64,000 nt of DNA from an uncultured Allobosea sp. (GTDB lineage: Bacteria; Pseudomonadota; Alphaproteobacteria; Rhizobiales; Beijerinckiaceae). The notes beneath the pieces are model-generated. The model was not told the DNA's origin and did no database searches. It saw nothing but the letters and a program-made list of their open reading frames with translations. Below are positions 18,574 to 28,019 of this stretch, piece by piece. Made by a program: the position numbers and the translations under genes. Each line of letters begins with the position of its first letter. Position 1 is the first letter of the stretch. The stretch lies in the NCBI RefSeq assembly GCF_945956895.1, contig NZ_CAMFJF010000006.1, positions 99,366 through 163,365 of the forward strand. Reading direction: 5' to 3'.

Positions 18574-19854
18574 TCAGCTCGTCGCAGCCGTCTGCGCCAG
18601 TGCGCGACCGCGGACGGGCAGCGAGAGATCGCCTGCGAGCGCACGGCTGATCGCAGGCAGGCCGTCGAGCAGGTCGGGCATGAAGGCCTGCGACGGGGGC
18701 GGGCGCCGCGGCAGCGCGTGAAGCGCGGCGGCCATCACGCGCGGATCGCGTTCGCCCTCGCCGGTCTGGGAGGGATCGTAGAGGGTGTCGACCAGATTGA
18801 GCTCGTCGGCGCGGCCGGCGCGGATCGCCTGCTCGAGGCGGGGCCTGACGCGCGGGACGATCAGGGCCGGCTTGTCGAAGGAGAGGATCTCGCAGAAGGT
18901 GTTGTAGCCGCCCATGGCGACGACGCAGTGCGCCCGGTTCATCAGCAATTCGAGGCGCGGCTCGAAGCCGAGGCCCTCCAGCTTGGGATTGCGGGCGATG
19001 CGCTCGGCGAATTCCTTGCGCTTCTCCCGCGACATGAAGGGGCCGAAGACGATCAGCGCGGGCAATTCGATCGTCGGGTCGGCCTCATAGGCCGAGATCA
19101 CCCAGTCGATGACGCCGGCGCCGTCGCCGCCGCCGCCCGGCGTGACCAGGACGAAGGGCTGCTTGGTGATGCGCGGATAGCGGTTCGGCGGCATCGGGCT
19201 CGGCACCGCGCGCTTGAGATAGCCCATGTAGCGGACCTTGTCGGCGAAGCGTTGCTGGCCCGGCAGGCCGGTCAGGGGTTGGTAGACGTTCTCCAGCCCG
19301 TAGACGAAGATGTCGTCATAGACGGTGTCGAGCGCTTCGAGCGCGCCGTTGCGGCTCCACTCCTCCAGCACCGCAGCGGGCTCGTCGAGCACGTCGCGCA
19401 GGCCGAGCACGATGCGGGCGCCGCGCCGGCGCAGGATGTCGAGCGAGGGTTTCAGTTCCCCGCGCAGGCCGACCGGCTCCTTGTCGACGATGACGACGTC
19501 GGGATCGAAGGACAGGACCGTCTGCTTGATGATGTCGGTGCGCAGGCGGATGGTATCGCTGAGGTCGAGGTTGAGGTGATGCGGCTCGTAGCTGCCGTCG
19601 CTCTGCTTCTCGATGCCGGGGATGCGGACATAGTCGATGCCGTCGCCGAACTGGAAGCTCGAGATGACCGACGAGCCGGAGACGATGATCACCGAGATAT
19701 GCGGGAAGCTCGCGATCAGCGCGTTGGCGATGGCGCGGCAGCGGCGGATATGGCCGAGCCCGAAGGTGTCGTGGCTGTAGATCAGGACGCGCGGCGCATG
19801 GGAGCTGCGCGGCGCGCGTTCGGCGCCGGCGAGATCGACGACGTTTGAAAGCAT
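18574..19854 (-). CDS. MurG-like glycosyltransferase (GT28 C-terminal type)
   Basis: 426-aa cytoplasmic protein. The N-terminal domain starts VLIYSHDTFGLGHIRRCRAI, with the GxGH loop of GT-B enzymes. The C-terminal domain has PFVLVTPGGGGDGAGVIDW and a nucleotide-sugar-binding-like CVVAMGGYNTFCEILSFDKP, comparable to the SQAGYNTVLDL of the protein at 36211. It probably transfers a sugar in envelope or exopolysaccharide assembly. The acceptor is unknown. It lies 150 bp downstream of the deacetylase gene in the same orientation. Confidence 0.78.
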   Translation of the reverse strand: MLSNVVDLAGAERAPRSSHAPRVLIYSHDTFGLGHIRRCRAIANALIASFPHISVIIVSGSSVISSFQFGDGIDYVRIPGIEKQSDGSYEPHHLNLDLSDTIRLRTDIIKQTVLSFDPDVVIVDKEPVGLRGELKPSLDILRRRGARIVLGLRDVLDEPAAVLEEWSRNGALEALDTVYDDIFVYGLENVYQPLTGLPGQQRFADKVRYMGYLKRAVPSPMPPNRYPRITKQPFVLVTPGGGGDGAGVIDWVISAYEADPTIELPALIVFGPFMSREKRKEFAERIARNPKLEGLGFEPRLELLMNRAHCVVAMGGYNTFCEILSFDKPALIVPRVRPRLEQAIRAGRADELNLVDTLYDPSQTGEGERDPRVMAAALHALPRRPPPSQAFMPDLLDGLPAISRALAGDLSLPVRGRALAQTAATS

Positions 19855-20005
19855 CGGAACGTCGCCCTCCGGAAAAGGCCAGACGACCTCTTGGCGAGGA
19901 CGAACGCAGCTGGAAAACTCTGGAACGGTTATAGCGGGTCACTGGGGACGATCCAAGCCCGTCGCGCAGCTGTCTGTTGCGATAATCCACCGGGCGCGGA
20001 TCACG

Positions 20006-20800
20006 TCATCGCAAGCCGGAAACGTCTTTCCGGCAGCCGCCGGACGGCCGGATGAGCGTGCCCGGATCGATCACGCGGACGGCCGGGTGAGCGGCGGCGC
20101 GCATAAGGTCGGAAAGGAAGGTCCAGGCGGCCTCGTCATGGTCGCGGTGATGCAGGAGAAGGCCCAGCGCGATGTCGCCGGTTTCGCCTTGCCGCCTCTG
20201 CGCGAGCAGGACGACGAGCTCGTCCAGGATGTCCGCGGCGGCGCGGCCGATCCGACCGGCATGCCAGTCCATGATGTCGATATGGGTGTTGAGGAGGAGC
20301 GGCCCCCCCGCCGCACCGTGACGATAGCCGCGGAAGCAGGAGAGGCCGGCGAAACCGAGCGCGCTAAGGCGCGCGGCATGATCCTGCGCGATACGGTTCC
20401 AGGGCGGGACGAAGATCGGCAGCGTGTCGTCGCCGAGGAGATCGCGCAGGCGCTGCCAGCCGCATGCGATCTCCGCATCGACCTCGGCTGCCTCACGCTC
20501 GGCGCCGAATTCCGATTTCTTGCTGCCCTTAGGCGCGTGATTGCGGTGTGTGGCGCCATGCTGGCAGGGACGCAGCAATGGCTTGCTGCGCAAGGTTGCC
20601 GACAGGGCGGGCTCGGCCAGCAGGGGGATGACGGCCAGCAGGACCGGGGCCGCAAAGCGTTCGGTGAGGTCCGAGAGGCGATCAAGCGCGGGGCTTGGCG
20701 CGACGGCGTCGTCGTCGCGCAGCCAGAGGTCGATCCTTCGGCCGGCCGCGCTCCAGCGATCGAGTTCCAGGGCGAGCGCCTGCCAGGATGTGGCGTTCAT
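20006..20800 (-). CDS. Polysaccharide deacetylase-like protein
   Basis: 264-aa protein of the NodB-like carbohydrate esterase fold. The metal-binding Asp cluster is seen in LWLRDDDAVAPSPALDRL near residues 24-41. The paired His motif appears as QHGATHRNHAP. A later FVPPWNRI is characteristic of this uncharacterised bacterial deacetylase subgroup. It probably removes acetyl groups from an envelope or secreted glycan. Its ATG overlaps the stop of the upstream glycosyltransferase by four bases, so they are translationally coupled. Confidence 0.78.
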   Translation of the reverse strand: MNATSWQALALELDRWSAAGRRIDLWLRDDDAVAPSPALDRLSDLTERFAAPVLLAVIPLLAEPALSATLRSKPLLRPCQHGATHRNHAPKGSKKSEFGAEREAAEVDAEIACGWQRLRDLLGDDTLPIFVPPWNRIAQDHAARLSALGFAGLSCFRGYRHGAAGGPLLLNTHIDIMDWHAGRIGRAAADILDELVVLLAQRRQGETGDIALGLLLHHRDHDEAAWTFLSDLMRAAAHPAVRVIDPGTLIRPSGGCRKDVSGLR

Positions 20801-21927
20801 GGCGTGGCTTTTCCGCGTGGCTTGGTGCTGCGGTTCCGAACGGCGAGGGCGAGGCCCTCGGCCAGTCTTTCGGCGGCACGCTCCGTCGTGCGCTCGCTGC
20901 GGATGAAGCGGCGCGCGGTGGCGCCCATGCTTTCGCGCAGTGCTCTGTCGCGCAGCAGCGTACTCAGCGCGGCGGCGAAGGCGGCCTCGTCATGTTCGGG
21001 AACCAGCAGGGCGGTTTCGCCGGCTCGGACCGTCTCGGCGACGCCGCCGCTGTCGAAGGCGACGACCGGTAGCCCTGCCGACTGGGCTTCGAGATAGACC
21101 AGCCCATAGGCCTCGCCGATGCCGGGCCAGATGAAGACGTCGTTGCGGGCGAGCTCGGCTTGCGTGGCCTCGCGCTCGAGCTGTCCATGCCAGGTGACGC
21201 GGCTCTCCGGCAGGCCGGCGAAGACGACTTCGATCTCGGCGCGGCAGGGGCCGTCGCCGATGATGCCGAGCGCCCAGTCCTCGTCCCGGCAGCGATCGAG
21301 GACGCGGGCGAGCGCGAGATAGCTCATGAGCTTGGCGCCGGAGCGCATCATCGCGACGGTGACCAGGCGCGGCGGGCCGGACAGGGCGGCGCGCTGCGCG
21401 TGATCCGGGCCGAGCGTGACGAAGGGGGGCAGGGGAAGCAGGGCCGTTCCCGCATTTCGCCAGGGTTCGAGGCCCTGCCGGTCGCGGTCGGTGAAGTAGA
21501 AATGGACATCGCCGGCTGCGATCCCGTGCCGCACGATTTCCGTCTGCGCGGCCCATGGGCCGGTAGCGCGCCGTGCGGAATCGCTCGACTCGGCGGTGAC
21601 ATAGGGGATGCCGAGCTGCGCTGCCATCTCGGGGCCGAGGAAGTCGGGCGAGCGGTAATAGTTATGATAGGTGAACCAGAGATCCGGGCGCGGCTGGCCC
21701 TCCCGGTATCCGGCGAGCAAGGCGTCGCGCAGGCGCGCGGCATCGGCTGCACAGCGGGAAAAGCGGGCGGGGTCGGCCTCGCGGAAATAGGTCTTCGGCG
21801 CAGCGACCGGCTCGACGACATGCCCGAGGCTTTCGAGTGCGGCCATCAGCTGGCGGGCCATGCGGCGGTCGCCGGAGACGCCGCCGTCGCCGACCGGATT
21901 GAGCGGGGTGTGGAAAGCGATGCGCAA
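20797..21927 (-). CDS. GT4-type glycosyltransferase
   Basis: About 376-aa GT-B glycosyltransferase. The body starts (M)RIAFHTPLNPVGDGGVSGDR. No ATG or GTG precedes this in frame; a TTG at 21927 is the best start, 33 bp after the permease stop. The C-terminal donor domain has LVTVAMMRSGAKLMSYLALA, WALGIIGDGPC, VFIWPGIGEAYGLVYLEAQS and AGLPVVAFDSGG, with E-x7-E-type spacing. It is followed by the deacetylase with an ATGA overlap, suggesting a shared glycan pathway. Sugar and acceptor unknown. Confidence 0.78.
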   Translation of the reverse strand: MRIAFHTPLNPVGDGGVSGDRRMARQLMAALESLGHVVEPVAAPKTYFREADPARFSRCAADAARLRDALLAGYREGQPRPDLWFTYHNYYRSPDFLGPEMAAQLGIPYVTAESSDSARRATGPWAAQTEIVRHGIAAGDVHFYFTDRDRQGLEPWRNAGTALLPLPPFVTLGPDHAQRAALSGPPRLVTVAMMRSGAKLMSYLALARVLDRCRDEDWALGIIGDGPCRAEIEVVFAGLPESRVTWHGQLEREATQAELARNDVFIWPGIGEAYGLVYLEAQSAGLPVVAFDSGGVAETVRAGETALLVPEHDEAAFAAALSTLLRDRALRESMGATARRFIRSERTTERAAERLAEGLALAVRNRSTKPRGKATP

Positions 21928-21959
21928 AGGGAGCTTCGTGGCGGTGGCGGTGTGCTGCT

Positions 21960-23147
21960 TCAGCGGTAGGGATCGGCCGCGTCGCGCAGGCCGTCGCCGA
22001 GGAAATTGAAGGCGAGGATGATCACGATCACGGGCACGACCGGATAGAGCAGCCAGGGATAGAGCGCCACAACATTGATATTCTGAGCCTCGTTGAGCAT
22101 CACGCCCCAGCTGGTGATAGGCGGCCTGAGGCCCAGGCCCAGGAAGGAGAGCGCGGTCTCTCCGAGGATCGTCCGGGGAATCGTGATCGTGGCGGAGGCA
22201 ATGAGATGGCTCATGAAGCCCGGCACCAGATGCAGGGCGATGATGCGGCGCGGCTTCGCCCCCATCAGCTGGGCGGCGACGACATAATCCTCCTCGCGCA
22301 GCGAGAGCAGTTTCGAGCGCACGGAGCGGGCAAGGCCCGTCCAGTCCATCAGGCCGAGGATCACCGTGATGCCGAAATAGACCAGCAGCGGGCTCCAGGA
22401 AGGCGGCAGGATCGAAGCCAGCGCCAGCCAGAGCGGGATATGCGGCAGCGACTGCACGATCTCGATGATGCGCTGGATTACGAGGTCGACGCGGCCGCCG
22501 TAATAGCCGGCGATGCCGCCGATGATGACGCCGAGCACGAAGGAGACGGAGACGCCGAGCAGGCCGATCGAGAGCGAGATGCGCCCGCCATAGAGGATGC
22601 GCGAGAGCATGTCGCGGCCGAGCCGGTCGGAGCCGAGCCAGAAGAAGGTGCCGCCCTCGGGCGCGCAAACGAGGCGCCGGTTGCCGGGAATCAGCCCCCA
22701 GAACAGGTAGTCGTCGCCCTGGCAGAAGAAGCGCAGCTTCTGCGGGCGCGTGGTGTCGACGTCGTATTCGCGCTTCAGGTTCTCCATGTTGAGGCGCATC
22801 GTGTACGGGTAGACGAAGGGGCCGACGAAATCGCCCTCGTGGAAGAGATGGACGCTCTGGCTGGGTGCCCGGATGAAGTCGGTATTGCGCGTCGTGTAGT
22901 GATAGGGCGCCAGGAGCTCGGCGAAGGCCGCCATGGCGTAGATCACGAAGATCACCACCGCCGAGATGACCGCGAGCCGATGCTTGCGGAATTTCCACCA
23001 CATCAACTGCCATTGCGAGGCGAGGTAGATCCGCTCCTGCTCCGGCGTCATCGCCTCGGTGGCATAGGGCTCGAACGGCGCCGTCGAGACCTCGTGGGGC
23101 AGGGCTGAGCCGTCCGGCGGCAGATGGGAGAGCGTGGTCGCCTTCAC
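21960..23147 (-). CDS. ABC transporter permease, dipeptide/oligopeptide type (DppC/YejE-like)
   Basis: 395-aa inner-membrane permease. After the first helix (RLAVISAVVIFVIYAMAAFA) there is a periplasmic stretch of over 100 residues before the remaining helices. This is longer than in DppC and resembles YejE-type permeases. The TM core begins RILYGGRISLSIGLLGVSVS. The EAA loop is VVAAQLMGAKPRRIIALHLV. FLGLGLRPPITSWGVMLN and NFLGDGLRDAADPYR at the end are typical of the family. It overlaps the upstream permease by ATGA. Confidence 0.92.
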   Translation of the reverse strand: MKATTLSHLPPDGSALPHEVSTAPFEPYATEAMTPEQERIYLASQWQLMWWKFRKHRLAVISAVVIFVIYAMAAFAELLAPYHYTTRNTDFIRAPSQSVHLFHEGDFVGPFVYPYTMRLNMENLKREYDVDTTRPQKLRFFCQGDDYLFWGLIPGNRRLVCAPEGGTFFWLGSDRLGRDMLSRILYGGRISLSIGLLGVSVSFVLGVIIGGIAGYYGGRVDLVIQRIIEIVQSLPHIPLWLALASILPPSWSPLLVYFGITVILGLMDWTGLARSVRSKLLSLREEDYVVAAQLMGAKPRRIIALHLVPGFMSHLIASATITIPRTILGETALSFLGLGLRPPITSWGVMLNEAQNINVVALYPWLLYPVVPVIVIILAFNFLGDGLRDAADPYR

Positions 23148-24145
23148 TTGGTCGCGGCTCCCTGGAGGCGGATGCGCGGGTCGAGGATGGCGAGCGCGAT
23201 GTCCGAGATCAGCACGCCGATCACGGTCAGGAAGGAGAGGAACATCAGGAAGGACCCGGCGAGATACATGTCCTGGCTCTGCAGCGCGCGGATCAGGAGC
23301 GGGCCGGTCGTCTGCAACGAGAGCACGATGGCGACGACCTCGGCGCCCGAGACGATCGAGGGCAGGATGTCGCCGATATCCGAGATGAAGAAGTTGAGCG
23401 ACAGGCGTAAGGGGTATTTCCGCAGCGCCCTGCCGGGCGGCAGGCCCTTGGCGCGGGCGGTGACGTAGTATTGCTTCTGCAATTCGTCGAGCAGGTTCGC
23501 GCGCAGCGCTCGGATCATGCCCGCGGTGCCGCCGGCGCCGATGATGATCACGGGAATCCAGAGGTGCTCAAGCACCGACCTGAACTTGGCCCAGCTCATC
23601 GGCTGGTTGAGATAGGCGGGGTCGACCAGGCCGCCGATCGAGGTGCCGAACCAGATATTGGCGAAATACATGAAGACCAGCGCCAGCAGGAAATGCGGCA
23701 CGGCGAGCCCGACGAGGCCGAGGAAGGTGAGGCCGTAATCGCCCCAGCTATACTGGTGCGTGGCCGAATAGATGCCGATCGGGAAAGCGACGATCCAGGT
23801 GAAGATGATGGTGGCGAAGGAGACCATCATGGTCAGCAGCAGGCGGTCGCCGACGATCTCCCGCACAGGCCGCTGGTACTCGAAGGAATAGCCCATGTCG
23901 CCCTGGAGCAGGCCGGCGACCCAGCGGACATAACGCTCGACCGGCGGCTTGTCGAAGCCGTATTCCTGCTTCAGGAACTCGATGCGGCTCATGTCCGCCT
24001 TCTCGCCCTGGGCTTGCATCTCGGCCGCCAGCGTCTCGAAGTAGTCGCCCTCGGGCAGGTTGATCACTGTGAAGATCAACGCGCTGGTGACCAGCAGCGT
24101 CGGGATCATCAGCAGGATGCGCTTGAGGATGTAGCGGAGCAGCAC
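23144..24145 (-). CDS. ABC transporter permease, dipeptide/oligopeptide type (DppB/YejB-like)
   Basis: 333-aa permease starting MLLRYILKRILLMIPTLLVT, typical of the DppB group. Its first helix is followed by a periplasmic segment, then PIGIYSATHQYSWGDYGLTF and later helices. The EAA loop is YYVTARAKGLPPGRALRKYP. It forms the heterodimer with the next permease. It lies 3 bp downstream of the binding-protein gene. Confidence 0.92.
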   Translation of the reverse strand: MLLRYILKRILLMIPTLLVTSALIFTVINLPEGDYFETLAAEMQAQGEKADMSRIEFLKQEYGFDKPPVERYVRWVAGLLQGDMGYSFEYQRPVREIVGDRLLLTMMVSFATIIFTWIVAFPIGIYSATHQYSWGDYGLTFLGLVGLAVPHFLLALVFMYFANIWFGTSIGGLVDPAYLNQPMSWAKFRSVLEHLWIPVIIIGAGGTAGMIRALRANLLDELQKQYYVTARAKGLPPGRALRKYPLRLSLNFFISDIGDILPSIVSGAEVVAIVLSLQTTGPLLIRALQSQDMYLAGSFLMFLSFLTVIGVLISDIALAILDPRIRLQGAATK

Positions 24146-24148
24146 GGA

Positions 24149-26119
24149 TCAGGCCTTGGGCGCTTGCTGATCGGCCTGTGGCCGGTCGAACCAGAAGGTA
24201 TCGGGCATGTAGCGGCCGATGAAGGCGCCGGGCTCGAAGCTGTAGAGGCCTTGCTCCGGGACGTTGCGCAGATCTTTGGAGACCACGATCGGCTGCAGCG
24301 TGCTGTTGATCACGCCGATGGTGAAGAGCTGCTCGGCATTGATCGCCAGCATCTTGTGCCAGATGGCGCGGCGCTGATCGCGGGTCGAGCTTACCCGCCA
24401 TTCCTCGTAGAGCCGAACGAGTTCATCGACCTCCGGCAGCGCCGGTCGCTCACCCTCGCGGCCGCTGGTCTCGATGAACTGGCCCCAGCGCGGCCACTGG
24501 AACTGGGCCGAGGAGGTCGGCGCCAGCGCGTCCGGCTCCATGTCCGAGGTGACGAGCGCATTGTCCATGCCGGCCCAGGCCGACATCACCGTCTGGCCGG
24601 CGACGATGCGGCGGCGGAAGACGTCGCGCTGGGTCGAGCGCGGGTAGATCTTGATGCCGACATCGATGAAATCCTGCTTCAGCAGGTCGAGGATGTCGGT
24701 CTCCTCGGTGTTCTCCCCAGCCGTCTCGATGGTGAATTCAAGCCTGCGCCCGTCGGAGAGCAGGCGGATGCCGTCATCGTCGCGCTTCGTCAGCCCGATC
24801 TCGTCGAGCAGCCGGTTCGCCAGCGCCGGATCGTGCTGGGTCCAGAGCGAGACGAAGCGCGGATCGAAGAGCGGGCTTTCCGGCAGGGCGGTGTTGCCGC
24901 TTTCCTTGGCGAGCCCGAAGAAGATGACCTTGTTGACGTCCTTGCGGTTGATCGCGACCGAAACCGCGCGGCGATAGCGCAGGTCGCGGTTGAGGTCGCG
25001 CCAGACCGGATCGATGGCGTTGAGGTTGGGCATCAGCGCGAAATAGGCGCCCTCGGCCCGCCTCCATAGCTTGACGTCGAAATTCATCCGCTTCGAGGCT
25101 TCCTTCAGGAAGGTGTAGTTGTCGAACCGGATGTAGCGGGCCTGGAGATCGGCCTCGCCGGCCGCGGCCTTGGCGGGCACGAGCGAGCTGGTGCCGATGG
25201 TCAGCGTCACCTGATCGGCATAGGGGAGCTGGCGGCCCTGGCCGTCGACGCGGTGGAAATAGGGGTTGCGCTCGAAGACGAACTGCTCGGCCGGCAGGGG
25301 CGTCGTGTTGCGCCAGGGCTCCAGCGTCGGCAGCTTCGGGTTCTCCGGCCGGTACATGCGCGACAGCCGCTCATGCAGCGCGCCCCAGTCGCGCACGCGG
25401 TTCTCCTTCACCCGCTGGCTCAGCTCGTGCTTGGGCGCATGACGCTCGTGGAATTGCTTGAGATAGGCGGAGGGCATGAAGATATAGGTCGGCTGCGCCC
25501 CGGCCAGGGCCGGCAGGAAGATCGGGTTCGGCGTCTTCCAGCTGTAGCGGATCTCGGTTTCGCTCAGCACCTCGAAGACGGGCAGCTCGTTGGCCGAGAA
25601 CAGGGCCTGCGGCGGGCCGCCGGGCGAGAGCCGCTTGTTGTTGGCGACGTCTTCCCACCAGTAGCGGAAATCCTCGGAGGTGAAGGGCGATCCGTCCGAC
25701 CAGCGATGGCCCTGGCGCAATCTCAGCGTGAAGATGCGGCCATCCTCGACATCGCAGCTCTCGAGCACATCGGGCACGAGCTCGAGGTTGATATCGTAGA
25801 CCATCAGCCGGGTGTAGCCGTAGAGCGTCATCATGCGGATGTCGCGCTGGTCGCCCATCAGCATGCGGATATTGCCGCCATGGCGGCCGGACTGCCGCCC
25901 GAGCTTCTCCAGGTCGATGATCCGAGGCGTGGCGGGCAGGCGTGCCGCTATCGGCGGCAGCGCGCCGGAAGAGACGCGATCCGCGAAGAACGGGCTGTCG
26001 ATCGCAGTCCCCGAGAAGGGGACCGCCTGCGCGAGGCGTGGCAAGTTCAGCCCCGCGACGGCGGCGGAGCCCAGCAGCAGCGTGGTACGGCGGGTCGGAT
26101 GCGGGCGGCGCTGCGTCAT
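24149..26119 (-). CDS. ABC transporter substrate-binding protein, SBP_bac_5 family
   Basis: 656-aa periplasmic binding protein of the peptide/nickel family. ATG 26119 overlaps the ATPase stop (ATGA). The longer open frame upstream is not homologous in style. The N-terminus TRRTTLLLGSAAVAGLNLPR has twin arginines and a hydrophobic core, suggesting Tat export. Family-like segments include LRQGHRWSDGSPFTSEDFRY and YRRAVSVAINRKDVNKVIF. It is large for a dipeptide receptor, as in YejA-like proteins. The ligand could be peptides or an oligosaccharide-type compound, given the glycan genes downstream. Confidence 0.88.
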   Translation of the reverse strand: MTQRRPHPTRRTTLLLGSAAVAGLNLPRLAQAVPFSGTAIDSPFFADRVSSGALPPIAARLPATPRIIDLEKLGRQSGRHGGNIRMLMGDQRDIRMMTLYGYTRLMVYDINLELVPDVLESCDVEDGRIFTLRLRQGHRWSDGSPFTSEDFRYWWEDVANNKRLSPGGPPQALFSANELPVFEVLSETEIRYSWKTPNPIFLPALAGAQPTYIFMPSAYLKQFHERHAPKHELSQRVKENRVRDWGALHERLSRMYRPENPKLPTLEPWRNTTPLPAEQFVFERNPYFHRVDGQGRQLPYADQVTLTIGTSSLVPAKAAAGEADLQARYIRFDNYTFLKEASKRMNFDVKLWRRAEGAYFALMPNLNAIDPVWRDLNRDLRYRRAVSVAINRKDVNKVIFFGLAKESGNTALPESPLFDPRFVSLWTQHDPALANRLLDEIGLTKRDDDGIRLLSDGRRLEFTIETAGENTEETDILDLLKQDFIDVGIKIYPRSTQRDVFRRRIVAGQTVMSAWAGMDNALVTSDMEPDALAPTSSAQFQWPRWGQFIETSGREGERPALPEVDELVRLYEEWRVSSTRDQRRAIWHKMLAINAEQLFTIGVINSTLQPIVVSKDLRNVPEQGLYSFEPGAFIGRYMPDTFWFDRPQADQQAPKA

Positions 26120-27993
26120 GGCACCAGCTCCCGGATATCGGCGTTCGGCCGCGCCAGCACGTAATGGCCGTCGCCGAGCGGCAGGTGGGCCAGCGCCGCC
26201 TCGTCGGGCCCGGCCTTGAAGGCTTTGCCCCAATGGCTGTCGTCCGAGGCGCCGCCGGGCGCGGCCAGCTTGAAGTCGAGCTTGCGGTCGATATCGGCGA
26301 AGGGGACGGAGCGCAGCAGCGCCTTGGTGTAGGGATGGGCCGGCCGGGTGAAGAGCGCATGGCGCGGCGCGAGCTCGACGATCCGGCCATTGGCCATGAC
26401 CGCGATCCGGTCCGCCATGTAGTTCACCACCGCGAGATTATGGGAGATGAACAGGAAGGTCAGGCCCCGCTCGGCCTGCAGGTCCTTGAGCAGGTTGAGG
26501 ATCTGCGCCTGCACGGAGACGTCGAGCGCCGAGACCGGCTCGTCGCAGATAATGAGTTCAGGGTCGAGCGCGAGCGCGCGAGCGATGCCGATGCGCTGCC
26601 GCTGGCCGCCGGAGAAGGAATGCGGGTAGCGGTTGAGGAAGCGGATATCGAGCCCGACATCCTGCATCAGATTGCGCACGCGCTCGTCCTGCTCGGCCGG
26701 ATTGCCACGATCGTGGATCACCAGCGGCTCGCGCAGGATGTTCATCACGGTCATGCGCGGCGACAGCGACGAGACCGGGTCCTGGAAGATCATCTGGACG
26801 CGCGGGCGGAAATGGCGGAGGTCCTCGCCCTGCAGCTTGAGCACGTCGACGCGCTCGCGTCCGTCGTCGAAGATGACCTCGCCGGAATCGGGCGTGACGG
26901 CGCGCATGACGATCTTGCTGACCGTGGTCTTGCCGCAGCCGCTCTCGCCGACGAGGCCGAGGCATTCGCCGCGCCTGATGTCGAAGCCGACATCGTCGAC
27001 CGCCTTCACGCTGGTCTGGCTGCCCTTGCCGAAGAAGCTGCGCGAGCCCGTGACATAGGTCTTGTGCAGGCCGCGGACGCTGAGGAGCGGGGCGGCGTCC
27101 GCCGAGGGCTTCGGCGGCGGGGCGGTGACGGCCGGGCGCGGGCGGGCCTCGCGCAGGGCGACCAGCCGCTCGCCATCCTGCATGTCGAAATGCGGGGAGG
27201 CGTCGAGCAGGGCTCTGAGATAGGGGTGGCGCGGCCGGCGGAAGATGTCCTCGACCGGGCCACGCTCCATGATCTCGCCGTGGAAGATCACCACCACCTC
27301 GTCGGCCATGTTGGCGACGACGCCGAGATCGTGCGTGATGAGCAGGATCGCCATGCCCATCTCGGCCTGAAGATCGCGCATCAGGTCGAGCACCTGGGCC
27401 TGGATGGTGACGTCGAGCGCGGTCGTCGGCTCGTCGGCGATCAGCAGGGCCGGCTGGCAGATCAGCGCCATGGCGAGCATGGCACGCTGGCGCAGGCCGC
27501 CGGAGAGTTCGAACGAGTAGAGGCCGTAGGCCCGCTTCGGGTTCTTGAAGCCGACGCGCTTCAGCATCGCCTCGATCAGTTCGCGGGCCTGCGCCTTCGG
27601 CATCGGCCGATGCAGGAGCAGCGCCTCCTCGATCTGGTTGCCGATCGTATGGACCGGCGAGAGCGAGGACATCGGCTCCTGGAAGATCATGCCGATGCGC
27701 CCGCCGCGCAGCGCCCGGATCTCCCCGCCCTCGGCGGGCAGCGCCGCGATGTCGACGACGGTTCCAGGGGCCTGCGGGTCGCGGAACAGAATCTCGCCGC
27801 CGGTGACGCCGCCGGCGCGGGGCAGCAGGCCCATGATGGCCTGGGAGATCACCGATTTGCCGGAGCCGGATTCGCCGACGAGCGCGACGGTCTTGCCCGC
27901 GGGGACGCGCAGGCTCACGCCCTTGACGACGTCACGGGCGAGGCCGTGGATCGTGAAGCCGATACGCAGGTCGCTGATACGCAGGATGTCCAT
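26116..27993 (-). CDS. ABC transporter ATP-binding protein, fused DppD-DppF type
   Basis: 625-aa protein with two complete ATPase domains in tandem. Domain 1: Walker A GESGSGKS (about 40), signature [10 protein letters not shown], Walker [13 protein letters not shown]. Domain 2 (from about 300): Walker [10 protein letters not shown], signature [12 protein letters not shown], Walker [13 protein letters not shown]. Both carry the oligopeptide/dipeptide C-terminal extension (HPYLRALL and [12 protein letters not shown]). The fusion is typical of YejF-like systems. It is the first gene of the minus-strand operon that continues through the receptor, permeases and glycosyltransferases. Confidence 0.95.
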   Translation of the reverse strand: MDILRISDLRIGFTIHGLARDVVKGVSLRVPAGKTVALVGESGSGKSVISQAIMGLLPRAGGVTGGEILFRDPQAPGTVVDIAALPAEGGEIRALRGGRIGMIFQEPMSSLSPVHTIGNQIEEALLLHRPMPKAQARELIEAMLKRVGFKNPKRAYGLYSFELSGGLRQRAMLAMALICQPALLIADEPTTALDVTIQAQVLDLMRDLQAEMGMAILLITHDLGVVANMADEVVVIFHGEIMERGPVEDIFRRPRHPYLRALLDASPHFDMQDGERLVALREARPRPAVTAPPPKPSADAAPLLSVRGLHKTYVTGSRSFFGKGSQTSVKAVDDVGFDIRRGECLGLVGESGCGKTTVSKIVMRAVTPDSGEVIFDDGRERVDVLKLQGEDLRHFRPRVQMIFQDPVSSLSPRMTVMNILREPLVIHDRGNPAEQDERVRNLMQDVGLDIRFLNRYPHSFSGGQRQRIGIARALALDPELIICDEPVSALDVSVQAQILNLLKDLQAERGLTFLFISHNLAVVNYMADRIAVMANGRIVELAPRHALFTRPAHPYTKALLRSVPFADIDRKLDFKLAAPGGASDDSHWGKAFKAGPDEAALAHLPLGDGHYVLARPNADIRELVP

Positions 27994-28019
27994 GGTCTGA
28001 CGCGATACGTCCCCGGAGC

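Noticed and set aside
21928-23013. N-terminal extension of the glycosyltransferase at 20797
   Set aside because: It is the shadow frame of the downstream permease gene, with no GT motifs.
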